DNA of 64,000 nt, taken from the NCBI RefSeq assembly GCF_002999235.1, contig NZ_CP027236.1, positions 1,984,001-2,048,000 on the forward strand, read 5' to 3'. The translations under genes and the position numbers were made by a program. The notes below the pieces were generated by a model. It saw nothing but the letters and a program-made list of their open reading frames with translations, searched no databases and was not told the origin of the DNA. Every line of letters starts with the position of its first letter. The first letter of the stretch is position 1. Positions 36,772 through 45,369 of the stretch are shown one piece after another. Source of the stretch: Actinomyces sp. oral taxon 897. GTDB lineage: Bacteria; Actinomycetota; Actinomycetes; Actinomycetales; Actinomycetaceae.

Positions 36772-38094
36772 ATGAGTCCGCACACACGCCAGCCGAGTCG
36801 TCGTTCCCTCCTGGCCCTGGCCGCGCTGGCCCCGACGGCGAGCGCCCTCCTCGCCTCGTGCTCCTCCTCGGCCACGGGCACGCCCCTGACCTCCACGGTC
36901 ACCCGTGAGACCGTGTCCCTGGACAGTGTACGCACCTCCCTGGCCGACGCCGTGACCGCCTGCGACGAGCTGGGGGCGCAGCTCCTGAACCACCTGCTGA
37001 CCCAGAGCCCCGGCACCAACGCCCTGGCCTCCCCGCTCAGCCTGGCCCTGGCGCTGGCCCTGGTGGCCGACGGCGCCACGGACGCCACCACCCAGGGCTA
37101 CGACAAGCTCCTGGGAGTCAGCGGTCAGGAACGCGACCAGACCTGGTCGGCCGTCCAGACCGCCCTGAACCGCAACGACCGCTCCCTGGACGGCTTCGAC
37201 CCCGGCAAGCCCCCTGAGACGCCCCTGGTGCACGTGGCCAACCACGTGGTCGTGGTCGACCGTAAGGACCTTACCGTCAGCCAGACCTACCTGGACACCG
37301 TCCTGCGCTGGTTCTCCGCCCAGATCGAGAAGGTCCCCCTAGGCGACCTGGCGGACAACCTCAGTAAGTGGGCCGACAAGAACACCGCCGGGCTGATCAA
37401 GAAGACCGGCGTCCAGGTCACCAGCGACACCGCCCTGGTCCTCCAGAACGCCCTGCTCTTCGCCGCCCAGTGGGACACGCCCTTCAAGGCCGAGGACACC
37501 AGGGAGGGCACCTTCACCCGGGCCGACGGCTCCACCACCCAGACCAAGTTCATGCACGGCACCCGCATTATCCCCTACGCCTACGGCCAGGGCTGGGCCG
37601 CCGTACGCCTGGGCTACCAGGGCGGGGAGCTCGACGGGCAGGGCCTGGCCATGGACGTCGTCCTGCCCAACCAGGGCACCAGTCCCGCCGACCTGCCCCC
37701 CGCCACCTGGGCCCAGGCCTCCGCCGCCCTGGACCAGGCCGCGGCAGGCTCGGACCAGAACGAGGTCAGGATCGTCCTGCCCAAGCTCGACCTGACCTCC
37801 GGGCCCGTCGAGCTCCTGGAGATGCTCAAGGCGCTGGGCCTGGACACCTCCAGCCTGGACGGGATCGCCCTCGGGCTGTCCATTAGCCAGGTGGTCCAGC
37901 AGGTGCGCCTCCTGGTGGACGAGGAGGGCACCGTCGCCGCCGCCCTGACGGAGGTGGGCCTCACGGCCGGGGCCGCCCCCGACCAGAGCAAGCCCATTGA
38001 CTTCGTCGTGGACCACCCCTACGTGCTGCGCCTGCGCGACCTGGCCACCGGGACCACCCTGGTCCAGGCCGCCATTATGGACCCCGCCGCCTAG
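36772..38094 (+). CDS. Serpin-family lipoprotein, copy 2
   Basis: 440 residues. The signal peptide RRSLLALAALAPTASALLAS is followed by a lipobox cysteine (LLASCSSS), so the inhibitor should be anchored outside the membrane. The serpin hinge is LVDEEGTVAAALTEVGLTAG and the C-terminal signature FVVDHPYVLRLRD. Counting from the hinge, P1 falls near the Ala/Gly-rich TAGAAP, again small residues. Such surface serpins in host-associated bacteria are thought to block host or competitor proteases; the target is inferred. From RETVSLDSVRTSLAD to the end it is highly similar to copy 1. Confidence 0.9.
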   Translation: MSPHTRQPSRRSLLALAALAPTASALLASCSSSATGTPLTSTVTRETVSLDSVRTSLADAVTACDELGAQLLNHLLTQSPGTNALASPLSLALALALVADGATDATTQGYDKLLGVSGQERDQTWSAVQTALNRNDRSLDGFDPGKPPETPLVHVANHVVVVDRKDLTVSQTYLDTVLRWFSAQIEKVPLGDLADNLSKWADKNTAGLIKKTGVQVTSDTALVLQNALLFAAQWDTPFKAEDTREGTFTRADGSTTQTKFMHGTRIIPYAYGQGWAAVRLGYQGGELDGQGLAMDVVLPNQGTSPADLPPATWAQASAALDQAAAGSDQNEVRIVLPKLDLTSGPVELLEMLKALGLDTSSLDGIALGLSISQVVQQVRLLVDEEGTVAAALTEVGLTAGAAPDQSKPIDFVVDHPYVLRLRDLATGTTLVQAAIMDPAA

Positions 38095-38166
38095 GGGCAC
38101 CGGCTGCTCGGGCATCTCACGGGTGACCACGGCCTCGTACGGACCCCGCCACCTAGGGGCACCGGG
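38078..38166. repeat. 62-bp-spaced repeat overlapping the end of serpin 2
   Basis: GGACCCCGCCGCCTAGGGGC (38079), which includes the stop codon, recurs as GGACCCCGCCACCTAGGGGC at 38141. A short tandem duplication of the gene's last bases is the simplest explanation, yet the spacing matches the other 60-62-bp arrays. Confidence 0.6.
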
Positions 38167-38329
38167 GTAGCCCGACCGGCAGGCGCACTCCCCCGCGTCG
38201 AGACCTGCGGGATCCTGGACGCCGCGCATGTGGTCTGGCCCTCGGGCGCCACGCCCGCGCCTCCGCCCCACCGGCCGGGGCGGGGATGTGGAACAGTAGG
38301 TGCGTTCGTCCCCATCCGAAAGGCACGTC

Positions 38330-38833
38330 ATGAGCGTTGAGCTGGTCACCTCCTCCACCCCCGAGCTCGTCGAGGCAATGGAGCGCCTCATCCCGCAGCT
38401 CTCCCGCACCGCCCCGGCCCTGACCGCGCAGCAGTGCGCGGACCTGGTGGCCCAGCCCGGCGTCTTCCTCTTCGTCTTCAGGCCCGACGCCGACGCACCG
38501 ACAGGGGCCGCCAGCCAGGCCGGCCCGAGTGCCCAGGGGGCCGGGACTGCTGCCGGGGCCGCCGCGCCGATCCTGGGCATGCTCACCCTGGCGACCTTCA
38601 CCATCCCCACGGGCCTGCGCGCCTGGGTCGAGGACGTGGTCGTGGACGGCCAGGCCCGCGGCCGGGGCGCCGGGCAGGCCCTGGTGGAGGCCGCCGTCGC
38701 CCACGCCACGAGTATTGGCGCCCGTACCGTGGACCTCACCAGCCGTCCCAGCCGTGAGGCCGCCAACCGTCTCTACCGCCGGGCGGGCTTCGAACTGCGC
38801 GAGACGAACGTCTACCGCTACAAGCAGTCCTAA
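38330..38833 (+). CDS. GNAT-family N-acetyltransferase
   Basis: 167 residues with the GNAT fold: acetyl-CoA loop WVEDVVVDGQARGRGAGQAL, then VDLTSRPSREAANRLYRRAG and FELRETNVYRYK. The N-terminal half has an Ala/Gly/Thr-rich loop (about residues 55-80) longer than usual. AAAGG precedes ATG 38330. The substrate is not predictable. Confidence 0.87.
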   Translation: MSVELVTSSTPELVEAMERLIPQLSRTAPALTAQQCADLVAQPGVFLFVFRPDADAPTGAASQAGPSAQGAGTAAGAAAPILGMLTLATFTIPTGLRAWVEDVVVDGQARGRGAGQALVEAAVAHATSIGARTVDLTSRPSREAANRLYRRAGFELRETNVYRYKQS

Positions 38834-38860
38834 CACCTCCTGCGGCGCGCGAACATGTGG

Positions 38861-39047
38861 GACGTACCTTAGTTATAGGGAACGTACCTTAGCCGCGGGG
38901 GACGTACCTTAGTTATAGGGGACGTACCTTAGTTGTGGGGGACGTACCCTAAAGATACGTCTCCTGCGACTGAGGTACGTCCGCGGACAAGACCACGCTC
39001 CTGGTCCAGCTGCCCGTACGTCCCCCGCGGCTAAGGTACGTCCGCGC
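38861..39047. repeat. Tandem 20-bp repeats followed by inverted copies
   Basis: GACGTACCTTAGTTATAGGG and variants start at 38861, 38881, 38901, 38921 and (partial) 38941. Then the same word appears inverted (GAGGTACGTCC near 38972, CTAAGGTACGTCCGCG at 39031), giving the region dyad symmetry. It fills the gap between the GNAT gene and tetR. Confidence 0.88.
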
Positions 39048-39184
39048 CATTGCGCCACTCCTGGGCCGGGTCCCGGGGGCTGGCAGCGTACGTCCCGGTG
39101 AACCACGCTGCGGGCAGCCGGGTGCGCAGACAGGCCGCGACGCCGGTGCCCCCGGTCGGCTGAAGGACGCCGTAGGACGGCACA

Positions 39185-39829
39185 ATGGTTCCCATGGCGA
39201 GCAAGCGGACCAGGATGAGCGCGGGAGAGCGGCGCGAGCAGCTCATTGCCGTGGCACGGGGGCTCTTCGCGGAGAAGGGCTTTGACGCCACCAGCATCGA
39301 GGAGGTCGCCTCCCGGGCCAAGGTCTCCAAGCCGGTGGTCTACGAGCACTTCGGAGGCAAGGAAGGGCTCTACGCCGTCATTGTGGACCGTGAGCTGACC
39401 TGCATCTACGCCGCCATCACCGGCGCCCTGGAGTCCGACGCCTCCCCGTCGGTCATCCTGGAGCACGCCGCCCTGGCCCTGCTGACCTACATCGAGGACC
39501 ACACCGAGGGCTTCCGCATCCTCTCCAGTGAGAACGACCGCTCCAGCGGCACCTACTCCACGCTGCTGGCGGACCTGGCGGTGCAGGTCTCGGGCATACT
39601 CGCCACCCACTTCAAGGCCCACCAGCTCGACCCCCGCACCGCGCCCCTGTACGCCCAGATGCTCGTGGGGATCGTGGCCCTGCCCTCCCAGTGGTGGCTG
39701 GAGAACCGCAGGCTGAGCAAGGAGGAGGTGGCCGCGCACATGGTGAACCTGGCCTGGAACGGCCTGCGCGGGATCCTGCCCAGACCGGTGCTGCGCACCC
39801 GCGGCACGGACCCGGGAGACCAGGGATGA
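39185..39829 (+). CDS. TetR-family transcriptional regulator
   Basis: 214 residues; N-terminal TetR domain (SAGERREQLIAVARGLFAEK, TSIEEVASRAKVSKPVVYEH, FGGKEGLYAVIVDRE) and a ligand domain with FRILSSENDRSSGTYSTLLA. ATG 39185 or ATG 39194 can serve; neither has a Shine-Dalgarno. Its stop overlaps the start of a membrane acyltransferase gene (ATGA), so it probably belongs to that operon and may control it. Confidence 0.88.
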   Translation: MVPMASKRTRMSAGERREQLIAVARGLFAEKGFDATSIEEVASRAKVSKPVVYEHFGGKEGLYAVIVDRELTCIYAAITGALESDASPSVILEHAALALLTYIEDHTEGFRILSSENDRSSGTYSTLLADLAVQVSGILATHFKAHQLDPRTAPLYAQMLVGIVALPSQWWLENRRLSKEEVAAHMVNLAWNGLRGILPRPVLRTRGTDPGDQG

Positions 39830-41181
39830 GCCAGCCGCGGCACGCCGGCCCCGAGCGCGTCGGAGGACGGGTGCCGTGGATCGACGTCGCCCGGGGCGCC
39901 GCCATGCTCATGATCGTCATCGGCCACGCCTACCTGCCCTGGGACGGGCACCCCACGGCCTTCACCTTTATCTACGCCTTCCACGTCCCCGCCTTCTTCC
40001 TCCTGTCCGGGCTGGTCCACCGCACCCGAGGACGCTCCCTGACCGCGTGGCTGCGGGGCCGTGTACGCACCATCCTGGTGCCCTACCTCACCTGGGCGCT
40101 GGTGAGCGTGGTGCTGTTCGACGTCGTGGGGGGCCTGGCGGCCCAGATCCTGCACCGCCGGGGGCCGACCTCGCTGTCACAGGACCTGTGGGGGATCGTG
40201 TGGGCCAACCCCTCCGAGCACCTCATGGACTGGAACAAGCCCCTGTGGTTCCTCCCGGCCATTACGGTGGCCTACCTGCTGGCCACCGGGGTGGAGCGCC
40301 TGGGGGTGGAGCTGGCCCGGGTGCCCCTGCCGGTGTGGATCCTGGCCTCAGTGGGCCTGTCCTGGTGGACGGTCGCCCGCACCACCCCGGCCCTGCCCTG
40401 GTCGCTGGAACGGGTCGTGGTGCTCATGCCCTTCTTCCTTATCGGGGCGTGGTTGCGCGGGCCTCTGCTGGGTGCCGCGGCCGGGCGCACCGGGGGATCC
40501 ACGCGCACCAGGGAAGCCACACGCACCAGGGGATCCACCCGCACGGGGGCGTTGGCCCCGACGGGGGAGGCGCGCGTCGGCGACCCGGCCGCGGAGGTCC
40601 TGGCCCCACCCGCTCTGGCGGGGGAGGTAGGCGAGCGCCGCGCCGCACCGGCGTCCAGGCGTGCCCCGGGCCGCGGCCAGGCCTCCACCAGCCACAGGGC
40701 ACCTGCCCTACCCGACGTCCCCAGGCGCCGGTCCCACCCGTCCACGCCCCCCTGGCTGGAGGCCGCCGCCGGGACCGCCTGCTGGGCGGCCACGGCCCTC
40801 ATCGCCTTCAGCCAGTCCCCCGTTGACTACGTCACCAAGGCCTACGGGGAGAGCTACCCCCTCTTCCTCCTGGGCGCGCTCACGGGCAGCGGGGGCCTGG
40901 TGCTCCTGGCCCGGTCCCTGCCACGTCCCTGGGGGCGGTGGCTGGAGCGTGTGGGCCGCGACAGCCTCATTATCCTGTGCCTGCACAAGTTCGTGGTCAT
41001 CGCCCTCCAGATGGTCCTGGGGCGCGTCGGCGCAGAGGCCTGGCCGGTCCCCTCCAGCCTGTGGGCGCTCGGCGTCGCCCTGGTGACGGTCGGGGTGTGC
41101 CACGCGGTGGCGGTCCCGGTGAGGTGGCTCGCCCCCTGGTCACTGGGGCTCCGCCGCCCAGCGGGGGACGCGGCCCGCTGA
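39826..41181 (+). CDS. Membrane acyltransferase (acyltransferase-3 family)
   Basis: A 451-residue membrane protein of about 10 helices. The family motifs are at the start: VPWIDVARGAAMLMIVIGHA and FIYAFHVPAFFLLSGLVHRT, with the conserved His of IGHAYLP, and NKPLWFLPAITVAYLLA. Such enzymes O-acylate sugars or other envelope molecules. A long cytoplasmic-type insert rich in Thr/Arg repeats (GGSTRTREATRTRGSTRTG) and Ala/Pro (around 40490-40750) interrupts the membrane domain. It overlaps tetR by 4 bases. Four glycosyltransferase genes lie convergently downstream, so an envelope-glycan role fits. Confidence 0.86.
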   Translation: MSQPRHAGPERVGGRVPWIDVARGAAMLMIVIGHAYLPWDGHPTAFTFIYAFHVPAFFLLSGLVHRTRGRSLTAWLRGRVRTILVPYLTWALVSVVLFDVVGGLAAQILHRRGPTSLSQDLWGIVWANPSEHLMDWNKPLWFLPAITVAYLLATGVERLGVELARVPLPVWILASVGLSWWTVARTTPALPWSLERVVVLMPFFLIGAWLRGPLLGAAAGRTGGSTRTREATRTRGSTRTGALAPTGEARVGDPAAEVLAPPALAGEVGERRAAPASRRAPGRGQASTSHRAPALPDVPRRRSHPSTPPWLEAAAGTACWAATALIAFSQSPVDYVTKAYGESYPLFLLGALTGSGGLVLLARSLPRPWGRWLERVGRDSLIILCLHKFVVIALQMVLGRVGAEAWPVPSSLWALGVALVTVGVCHAVAVPVRWLAPWSLGLRRPAGDAAR

Positions 41182-41322
41182 CCTGGGGCACGCCGACGGC
41201 GTCACCCCTCCAGGCCGGCGCACCCGGTCCGCTGCCTGGTCGTCTACCCCGACGGCACCGTCACCGCGCTCCGGGCCGGCGCCCCCGGCCCGCTGACCCG
41301 GGGCACGCCGACGGCGTCAGCG
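41172..41322. repeat. Repeats at about 54 and 61-bp spacing after the acyltransferase
   Basis: GGCCCGCTGACCTGGGGCAC (41172), GGTCCGCTGCCTGG (41226) and GGCCCGCTGACCCGGGGCAC (41287) form three related units; GGCCGGCGCACCCGG (41213) recurs with one change at 41274, 61 bases on. The units overlap the ends of both convergent genes. Confidence 0.6.
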
Positions 41323-42147
41323 GCGCCTGACCTCGCGGAGCCGGTCGCGCAGGGGCTTGAGGTAGGGCTTGAGGCGTCCGCGCAGGTCACGTCGCTCCTG
41401 GCGCAGGCGGATCTCCGCGGGGCTCATGGGCCGGGTGGTTATGCCGTACCTCCTGGCCACCTCCCAGGGCAGCAGGTCCGGGGAGAGGTGGTAGTCCCGG
41501 GCGAAGTAGGCCACGGAGAGCTCCCGGTCGTAGTGGCCGGCGAAGTGGCAGACCAGGGCGTCCTGGGCGGAGGCGGTGTACAGGTGGGTGCGGGAGTTGA
41601 GGCGCTGGGGGGCGGTGAGCCAGGTACGCCCCAGCAGGTCCCGGTCGTGGAGGACCTTGACGATCTGGTCCTGGTCGCCGTGGGTGAAGATACCCAGGCG
41701 CTCCTCATCCCACCAGCGCTCGACGTCGTCAATGGGCTCGGTGAGCACCCCCTCCAGGAGGCTGGTGGCAGCCTGGCTGCGGCGCAGGAGGATGACGCCG
41801 GAGTTGAGGAAGCTGGAGAACCCCCGCGGCTCGCGGGCACCCCGGGCGATGACAATGTCGGCGTCGCGCTCCGTGGCCTCCTCCAGCACCGCCTCCAGGA
41901 TCCCCGGGCGGAAGTCGGTGAACCAGCAGTCGTCGTCGATCCACATCACCCACTCGTAGAGCGGTCCGAGGCGCTGGAGCACCCGTAGCTTAATGTCGAA
42001 GTGGCTGCGCAGGCCGCCGAGGTTGACCCCCAGGTCGAACCGGTAGTCGTACCCGTGCTCCTGGGCGTAGACCGCCTGGTTGACGTGGGAGCGGTAGCGG
42101 ATCCGGTCAGCACCCGAGACCAGGCACAGGCGGGGCAGGGTGCTCAC
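41317..42147 (-). CDS. Glycosyltransferase (galactosyl/mannosyltransferase GMA12-like)
   Basis: 276 residues resembling the GMA12/MNN10 type of glycosyltransferase: an N-terminal nucleotide-sugar fold (YDYRFDLGVNLGGLRSHFDI), the metal-binding DxD in WVMWIDDDCWFTDF, LNSGVILLRRSQAA and the C-terminal THGDQDQIVKVLHD and VCHFAGHY. The last 40 residues are basic. The start GTG 42147 overlaps the stop of the upstream glycosyltransferase, the last of four same-strand glycosyltransferase genes. Confidence 0.8.
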   Translation of the reverse strand: MSTLPRLCLVSGADRIRYRSHVNQAVYAQEHGYDYRFDLGVNLGGLRSHFDIKLRVLQRLGPLYEWVMWIDDDCWFTDFRPGILEAVLEEATERDADIVIARGAREPRGFSSFLNSGVILLRRSQAATSLLEGVLTEPIDDVERWWDEERLGIFTHGDQDQIVKVLHDRDLLGRTWLTAPQRLNSRTHLYTASAQDALVCHFAGHYDRELSVAYFARDYHLSPDLLPWEVARRYGITTRPMSPAEIRLRQERRDLRGRLKPYLKPLRDRLREVRRR

Positions 42148-43457
42148 TGCTCCTCCTCCGGCTCAGCAGCCTCCGGCTCGGCGTCCAGCTCAGCCTCCGA
42201 CTGGGTGGCAGCCAGCTCAGGCCCCGCCCCCTGCCGGGCGGCCGCCGACTCACGCTCCCCCTCCGGCTCGGCGTCCAGCTCAGGCTCAGCCTCCTGCAGG
42301 ACGGCGATTAGCTCACGCTCCGACCTCTCCAAGGCGGCAATCACCTTACGCTCCATCTCCTGACCGGCAGCGGTCAGCTCACGCTCCGCCTCCTGCCGGG
42401 CGGCGGCCAGGTGGTGCTCGGAGCGCGCAAGGGCGGGGCACTCCAGGCCCAGCTCCGTGGCGAGTACGCGCAGGCGCAGGCGCCAGTCCAGGCGGCGCAG
42501 GGCCTCGACCTGGAGGGCGAGCGCCTCCCTGGGCGACCAGTCGGCCAGACGCAGCGCCAGCTGGACCATACCCGCCTCAAGGTCGTCAACCGGCAGGTCC
42601 ACGGTGGCCCCCTCCCACAGCAGCTCGTCGCTGCCCTCCTCACGGGGACGCCGCCCCGCCACCAGGGCACCGCCGGCCAGGGCGTCCAGCCACCGGGAGG
42701 TGACGTACTCGCGGGTGGGGTGGGTGTACTCGGCCGGTGAGACCAGGTTGGTGAAGGCCAGGACGACCTTGGCCCGGCGGTAGGAGTCCAGGACGTTGCG
42801 GTAGGAGGCCGCCGCGGTGGCGCCAAAGGGCGGGCGGGCGCCCATGACCAGCCCGTGGTCGGCGGCGCAGCGGGCCAGGGCGGCGTCGTCGTCCCAGGCG
42901 GGGGCCTGGCGTCCCATGCGCTGGAGGTCCACCGGACGGCCCCCGTCCCAGGAGCCGTCCGCGGGGACGCCCACAGGGTCGGTGCCCCGGGGACCGGAGT
43001 CGTCCTTGACGACGCGGCGCCGCCACGCCGCGAGCGCGTCCGTGCCCAGCGGGAGCCAGGTCACCGGCAGCCCGCTGGCCTGCTGCCAGTGGGGGACCAC
43101 ACCCTTCTCGGTGACCAGGAGGCGGTCGTAGAGCCGCCCGCGTGTCACCGCGACGGGGACCCGGTCCGTCCACCAGCAGTCAATGACCCACCCGGCCACG
43201 GTCCCGAAGCGGTGGCGCAGCCCGGGCACGCACAGGACGGCGTTGAGGTGCTCGGGGACGGCGGCGACCACCAGGAGCGTGTCTCGTCCCCGTATCCGGG
43301 GCAGCAGGAGGCGCAGCTTGGCGGCCTGGCCCAGCGGCGTGTCGGGGACGACCATGAGGTCGGCCTCCAGCAGGCGCGCGGCCAGGCGCACCATGGTGTT
43401 GACGGGGCCCCAGCCGTGGCCCTGCGGCTGGACGTACAGCATGGTGGTGCTGCTCAT
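42144..43457 (-). CDS. Glycosyltransferase with C-terminal coiled coil
   Basis: 437 residues. It starts LYVQPQGHGWGPVNTMVRLA and has GWVIDCWWTDRVP, VTWLPLGTDALAAW and a C-terminal sugar-nucleotide half with SPAEYTHPTREYVTSRWLDA, ALAGGALVAGRRP, reminiscent of CgeB/GT4-type enzymes. From about residue 330 a Glu/Ala-rich heptad-like tail (RSEHHLAAARQEAERELTAA repeated in variants) probably forms a coiled coil. AGGAGG stands before ATG 43457; the frame is open further upstream but overlaps the neighbouring gene. Donor and acceptor are unknown. Confidence 0.75.
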   Translation of the reverse strand: MSSTTMLYVQPQGHGWGPVNTMVRLAARLLEADLMVVPDTPLGQAAKLRLLLPRIRGRDTLLVVAAVPEHLNAVLCVPGLRHRFGTVAGWVIDCWWTDRVPVAVTRGRLYDRLLVTEKGVVPHWQQASGLPVTWLPLGTDALAAWRRRVVKDDSGPRGTDPVGVPADGSWDGGRPVDLQRMGRQAPAWDDDAALARCAADHGLVMGARPPFGATAAASYRNVLDSYRRAKVVLAFTNLVSPAEYTHPTREYVTSRWLDALAGGALVAGRRPREEGSDELLWEGATVDLPVDDLEAGMVQLALRLADWSPREALALQVEALRRLDWRLRLRVLATELGLECPALARSEHHLAAARQEAERELTAAGQEMERKVIAALERSERELIAVLQEAEPELDAEPEGERESAAARQGAGPELAATQSEAELDAEPEAAEPEEEQ

Positions 43458-43498
43458 GGTTCCTCCTGGGCGGTCGGTGGTTCGGGGCGGGCGCGGCC

Positions 43499-44470
43499 TC
43501 ACCGGTACCCTCCTGGCTGCCAGTCGATCTGGACGGTGGGGTCGGCGCGGACGTGGTCGTGGTACTTCAGGCTCAGGGGGGTGGAGACAAAGGCCATGAG
43601 GGCGCTCCAGGGCACGGGGTAGTCGGGGTTCGTGCCGTAGGGCTGGCTGGTCTCCTGCAGCTCCAGCAGGTCCTGGAAGTAGGACAGGCGCCGTTCGACC
43701 TCGGCGACCCACTCCACGGCCAGGGGGGTGCGGGCCTTGAAGGCGAAGCAGAACTGGGAGAGCTCCTGGCGGAAGTAGCGCCGCTGGTCCTGCCCGAGCG
43801 GCCCGAAGGCGGGCCCGGTGTGCTCGGGGGCCCTCTCCGCCGCCCCGCAGGCCCACAGGTCCGGGTCGGCGTTGAGCTGGTCGACCAGGACCGACAGGGG
43901 CCGCGTGTACTGCTTGATATCGCAGTAGACCCCTCCGTGGTGCAGCATGAGGTAGGCGCGCAGGTAGTCCGAGCGGTGCATGTACGACAGCCGCTCGTAG
44001 GCCGGGTGGAGCGGGTGGTCGGCGACGACGTGCTCCTGGATATTGGCGGGGGTGACCACCCTGATCTCCAGGTCGGGGTTGTCCGCGGCCAGGGCGTCCA
44101 GGCTCTTCCGGCGCCTGGGGGTGACGGGGTTGTCCCCGGTCCACAGGGCCCAGAGCACCTTGGGGGCCTGAAGCGCGGGCACGGCGTCGCGCGCCTGGGG
44201 CAGGGACCAGAAGAGGTGGTTGACCACGAAGGTCGAGGAGTTGGAGTCGGCGGCGTGGCCGATCCCGGCGTCGTAGCGGTCCCGGTCCCACACGTAGGGG
44301 ACCGCCTGGGCCCTACGGGCGACGCGGTCGTGGGCGCTGGCCAGGCGCCGGGCGGCCAGGCGCACCCGAGCCGTGTGGAGGCGGTGCTTGAGCTGCTGGG
44401 CGACGGCGCGCAGGCTCGTGCCCCCGCCGTCGTCCTGTGAGGGGGGCTTCGGGGCTGCCACGCCGCTCAC
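43499..44470 (-). CDS. Capsular-type glycosyltransferase (GT32-like)
   Basis: 323 residues. It has the landmarks of capsular polysaccharide or GT32 sugar transferases: KVLWALWTGDNPVTPRRRKS, then SYMHRSDYLRAYLMLHHGGV and the DxD-like YCDIKQYTRPL, then NPDYPVPWSALMAF. GTG 44470 overlaps the upstream GT2 stop (GTGA), so it is translationally coupled. No signal or membrane segment; it acts in the cytoplasm or on lipid-linked sugars. Confidence 0.78.
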   Translation of the reverse strand: MSGVAAPKPPSQDDGGGTSLRAVAQQLKHRLHTARVRLAARRLASAHDRVARRAQAVPYVWDRDRYDAGIGHAADSNSSTFVVNHLFWSLPQARDAVPALQAPKVLWALWTGDNPVTPRRRKSLDALAADNPDLEIRVVTPANIQEHVVADHPLHPAYERLSYMHRSDYLRAYLMLHHGGVYCDIKQYTRPLSVLVDQLNADPDLWACGAAERAPEHTGPAFGPLGQDQRRYFRQELSQFCFAFKARTPLAVEWVAEVERRLSYFQDLLELQETSQPYGTNPDYPVPWSALMAFVSTPLSLKYHDHVRADPTVQIDWQPGGYR

Positions 44471-45237
44471 CCCCGGCCACGACGCAGGCGGGAGGACGCG
44501 CGCCGGGCCGCGGCGGCGACCTGGTGGGCGCGCCGGGCCAGCCCCCACCGCGTGACCAGGGCCAGCTCCTCGGTGAAGATGCCCCCGCTCAGCTTGGACT
44601 GACCGGCCTGGCGCTCCACGAAGGTGATGGGCATCTCGACGATCCGGCCTCCCATGTCCTCCACGACCTTGGTCATATTGACCTGGAAGCCGTATCCCAG
44701 GGCCCGTACCTGGCTCCGGTCCAGGCGTCGCAGGAGGTCGGCGCGGTAGACCCGGAAGCCCGCGGTGGCGTCCCTGACACGTGTGCCCAGTACCACGTTG
44801 ACGTAGAGGTTCCCGGCGCGGGACAGGGCCACACGCCGGGCACTCCAGCCCTGGGTAGCCCCGCCGGCCACCCAGCGTGAGCCGATGACCAGGTCCGGGG
44901 CGTCGGCCATCTCGGCGCGCTGGATGAGCAGGACCAGGTCCTCGGCGCGGTGGGAGCCGTCGGCGTCCATCTCCACCAGGAGCTCGTAGCCGGCCCTCAG
45001 GCCCCAGTCGAAGCCCGCCAGGTAGGCCGGTCCCAGGCCGTTCTTCTGCCTGCGGTGCAGGACGTGGACGTGGTCGTCGCGCGAGGCGCGCTCGTCAGCC
45101 AGGGCACCGGTTCCGTCCGGGGAGGAGTCGTCCACGACCAGGACGTGTGCGGCGGGCGCGTGCTGGCGCACCCGGTCCAGGGCGCCCGGCAGGGACTCGA
45201 CCTCGTTGTAGGTCGGGATAACGACAAGGGTCTTCAC
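44467..45237 (-). CDS. Polyprenol-phosphate mannose synthase-like glycosyltransferase (GT2)
   Basis: 256 residues with the dolichol/polyprenol-phosphate mannosyltransferase signature: TLVVIPTYNEVESLP, VLVVDDSSPDGTGALAD, LLVEMDADGSHRAEDL, VIGSRWVAGGATQGWSARRV and DATAGFRVYRADLL. In actinobacteria this activity makes the donor lipid (polyprenyl-phosphate-mannose) used by membrane mannosyltransferases, including the protein O-mannosyltransferase encoded at 61348. It is first in the four-gene glycosyltransferase operon. Starts at GTG 45237. Confidence 0.85.
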   Translation of the reverse strand: MKTLVVIPTYNEVESLPGALDRVRQHAPAAHVLVVDDSSPDGTGALADERASRDDHVHVLHRRQKNGLGPAYLAGFDWGLRAGYELLVEMDADGSHRAEDLVLLIQRAEMADAPDLVIGSRWVAGGATQGWSARRVALSRAGNLYVNVVLGTRVRDATAGFRVYRADLLRRLDRSQVRALGYGFQVNMTKVVEDMGGRIVEMPITFVERQAGQSKLSGGIFTEELALVTRWGLARRAHQVAAAARRASSRLRRGRG

Positions 45238-45369
45238 GTGATTCTCCGGGGACGAGCCAGGCGGACAGGACGCGTGTCAGCGTCGCCAGGCGATTCTAGA
45301 CGGTTCCGCCCGCCCGCCGCACCGGGGTGGCGAGCGCGAGGCGGCGGCCAGGGGGCGGGCGCGGGGCGT

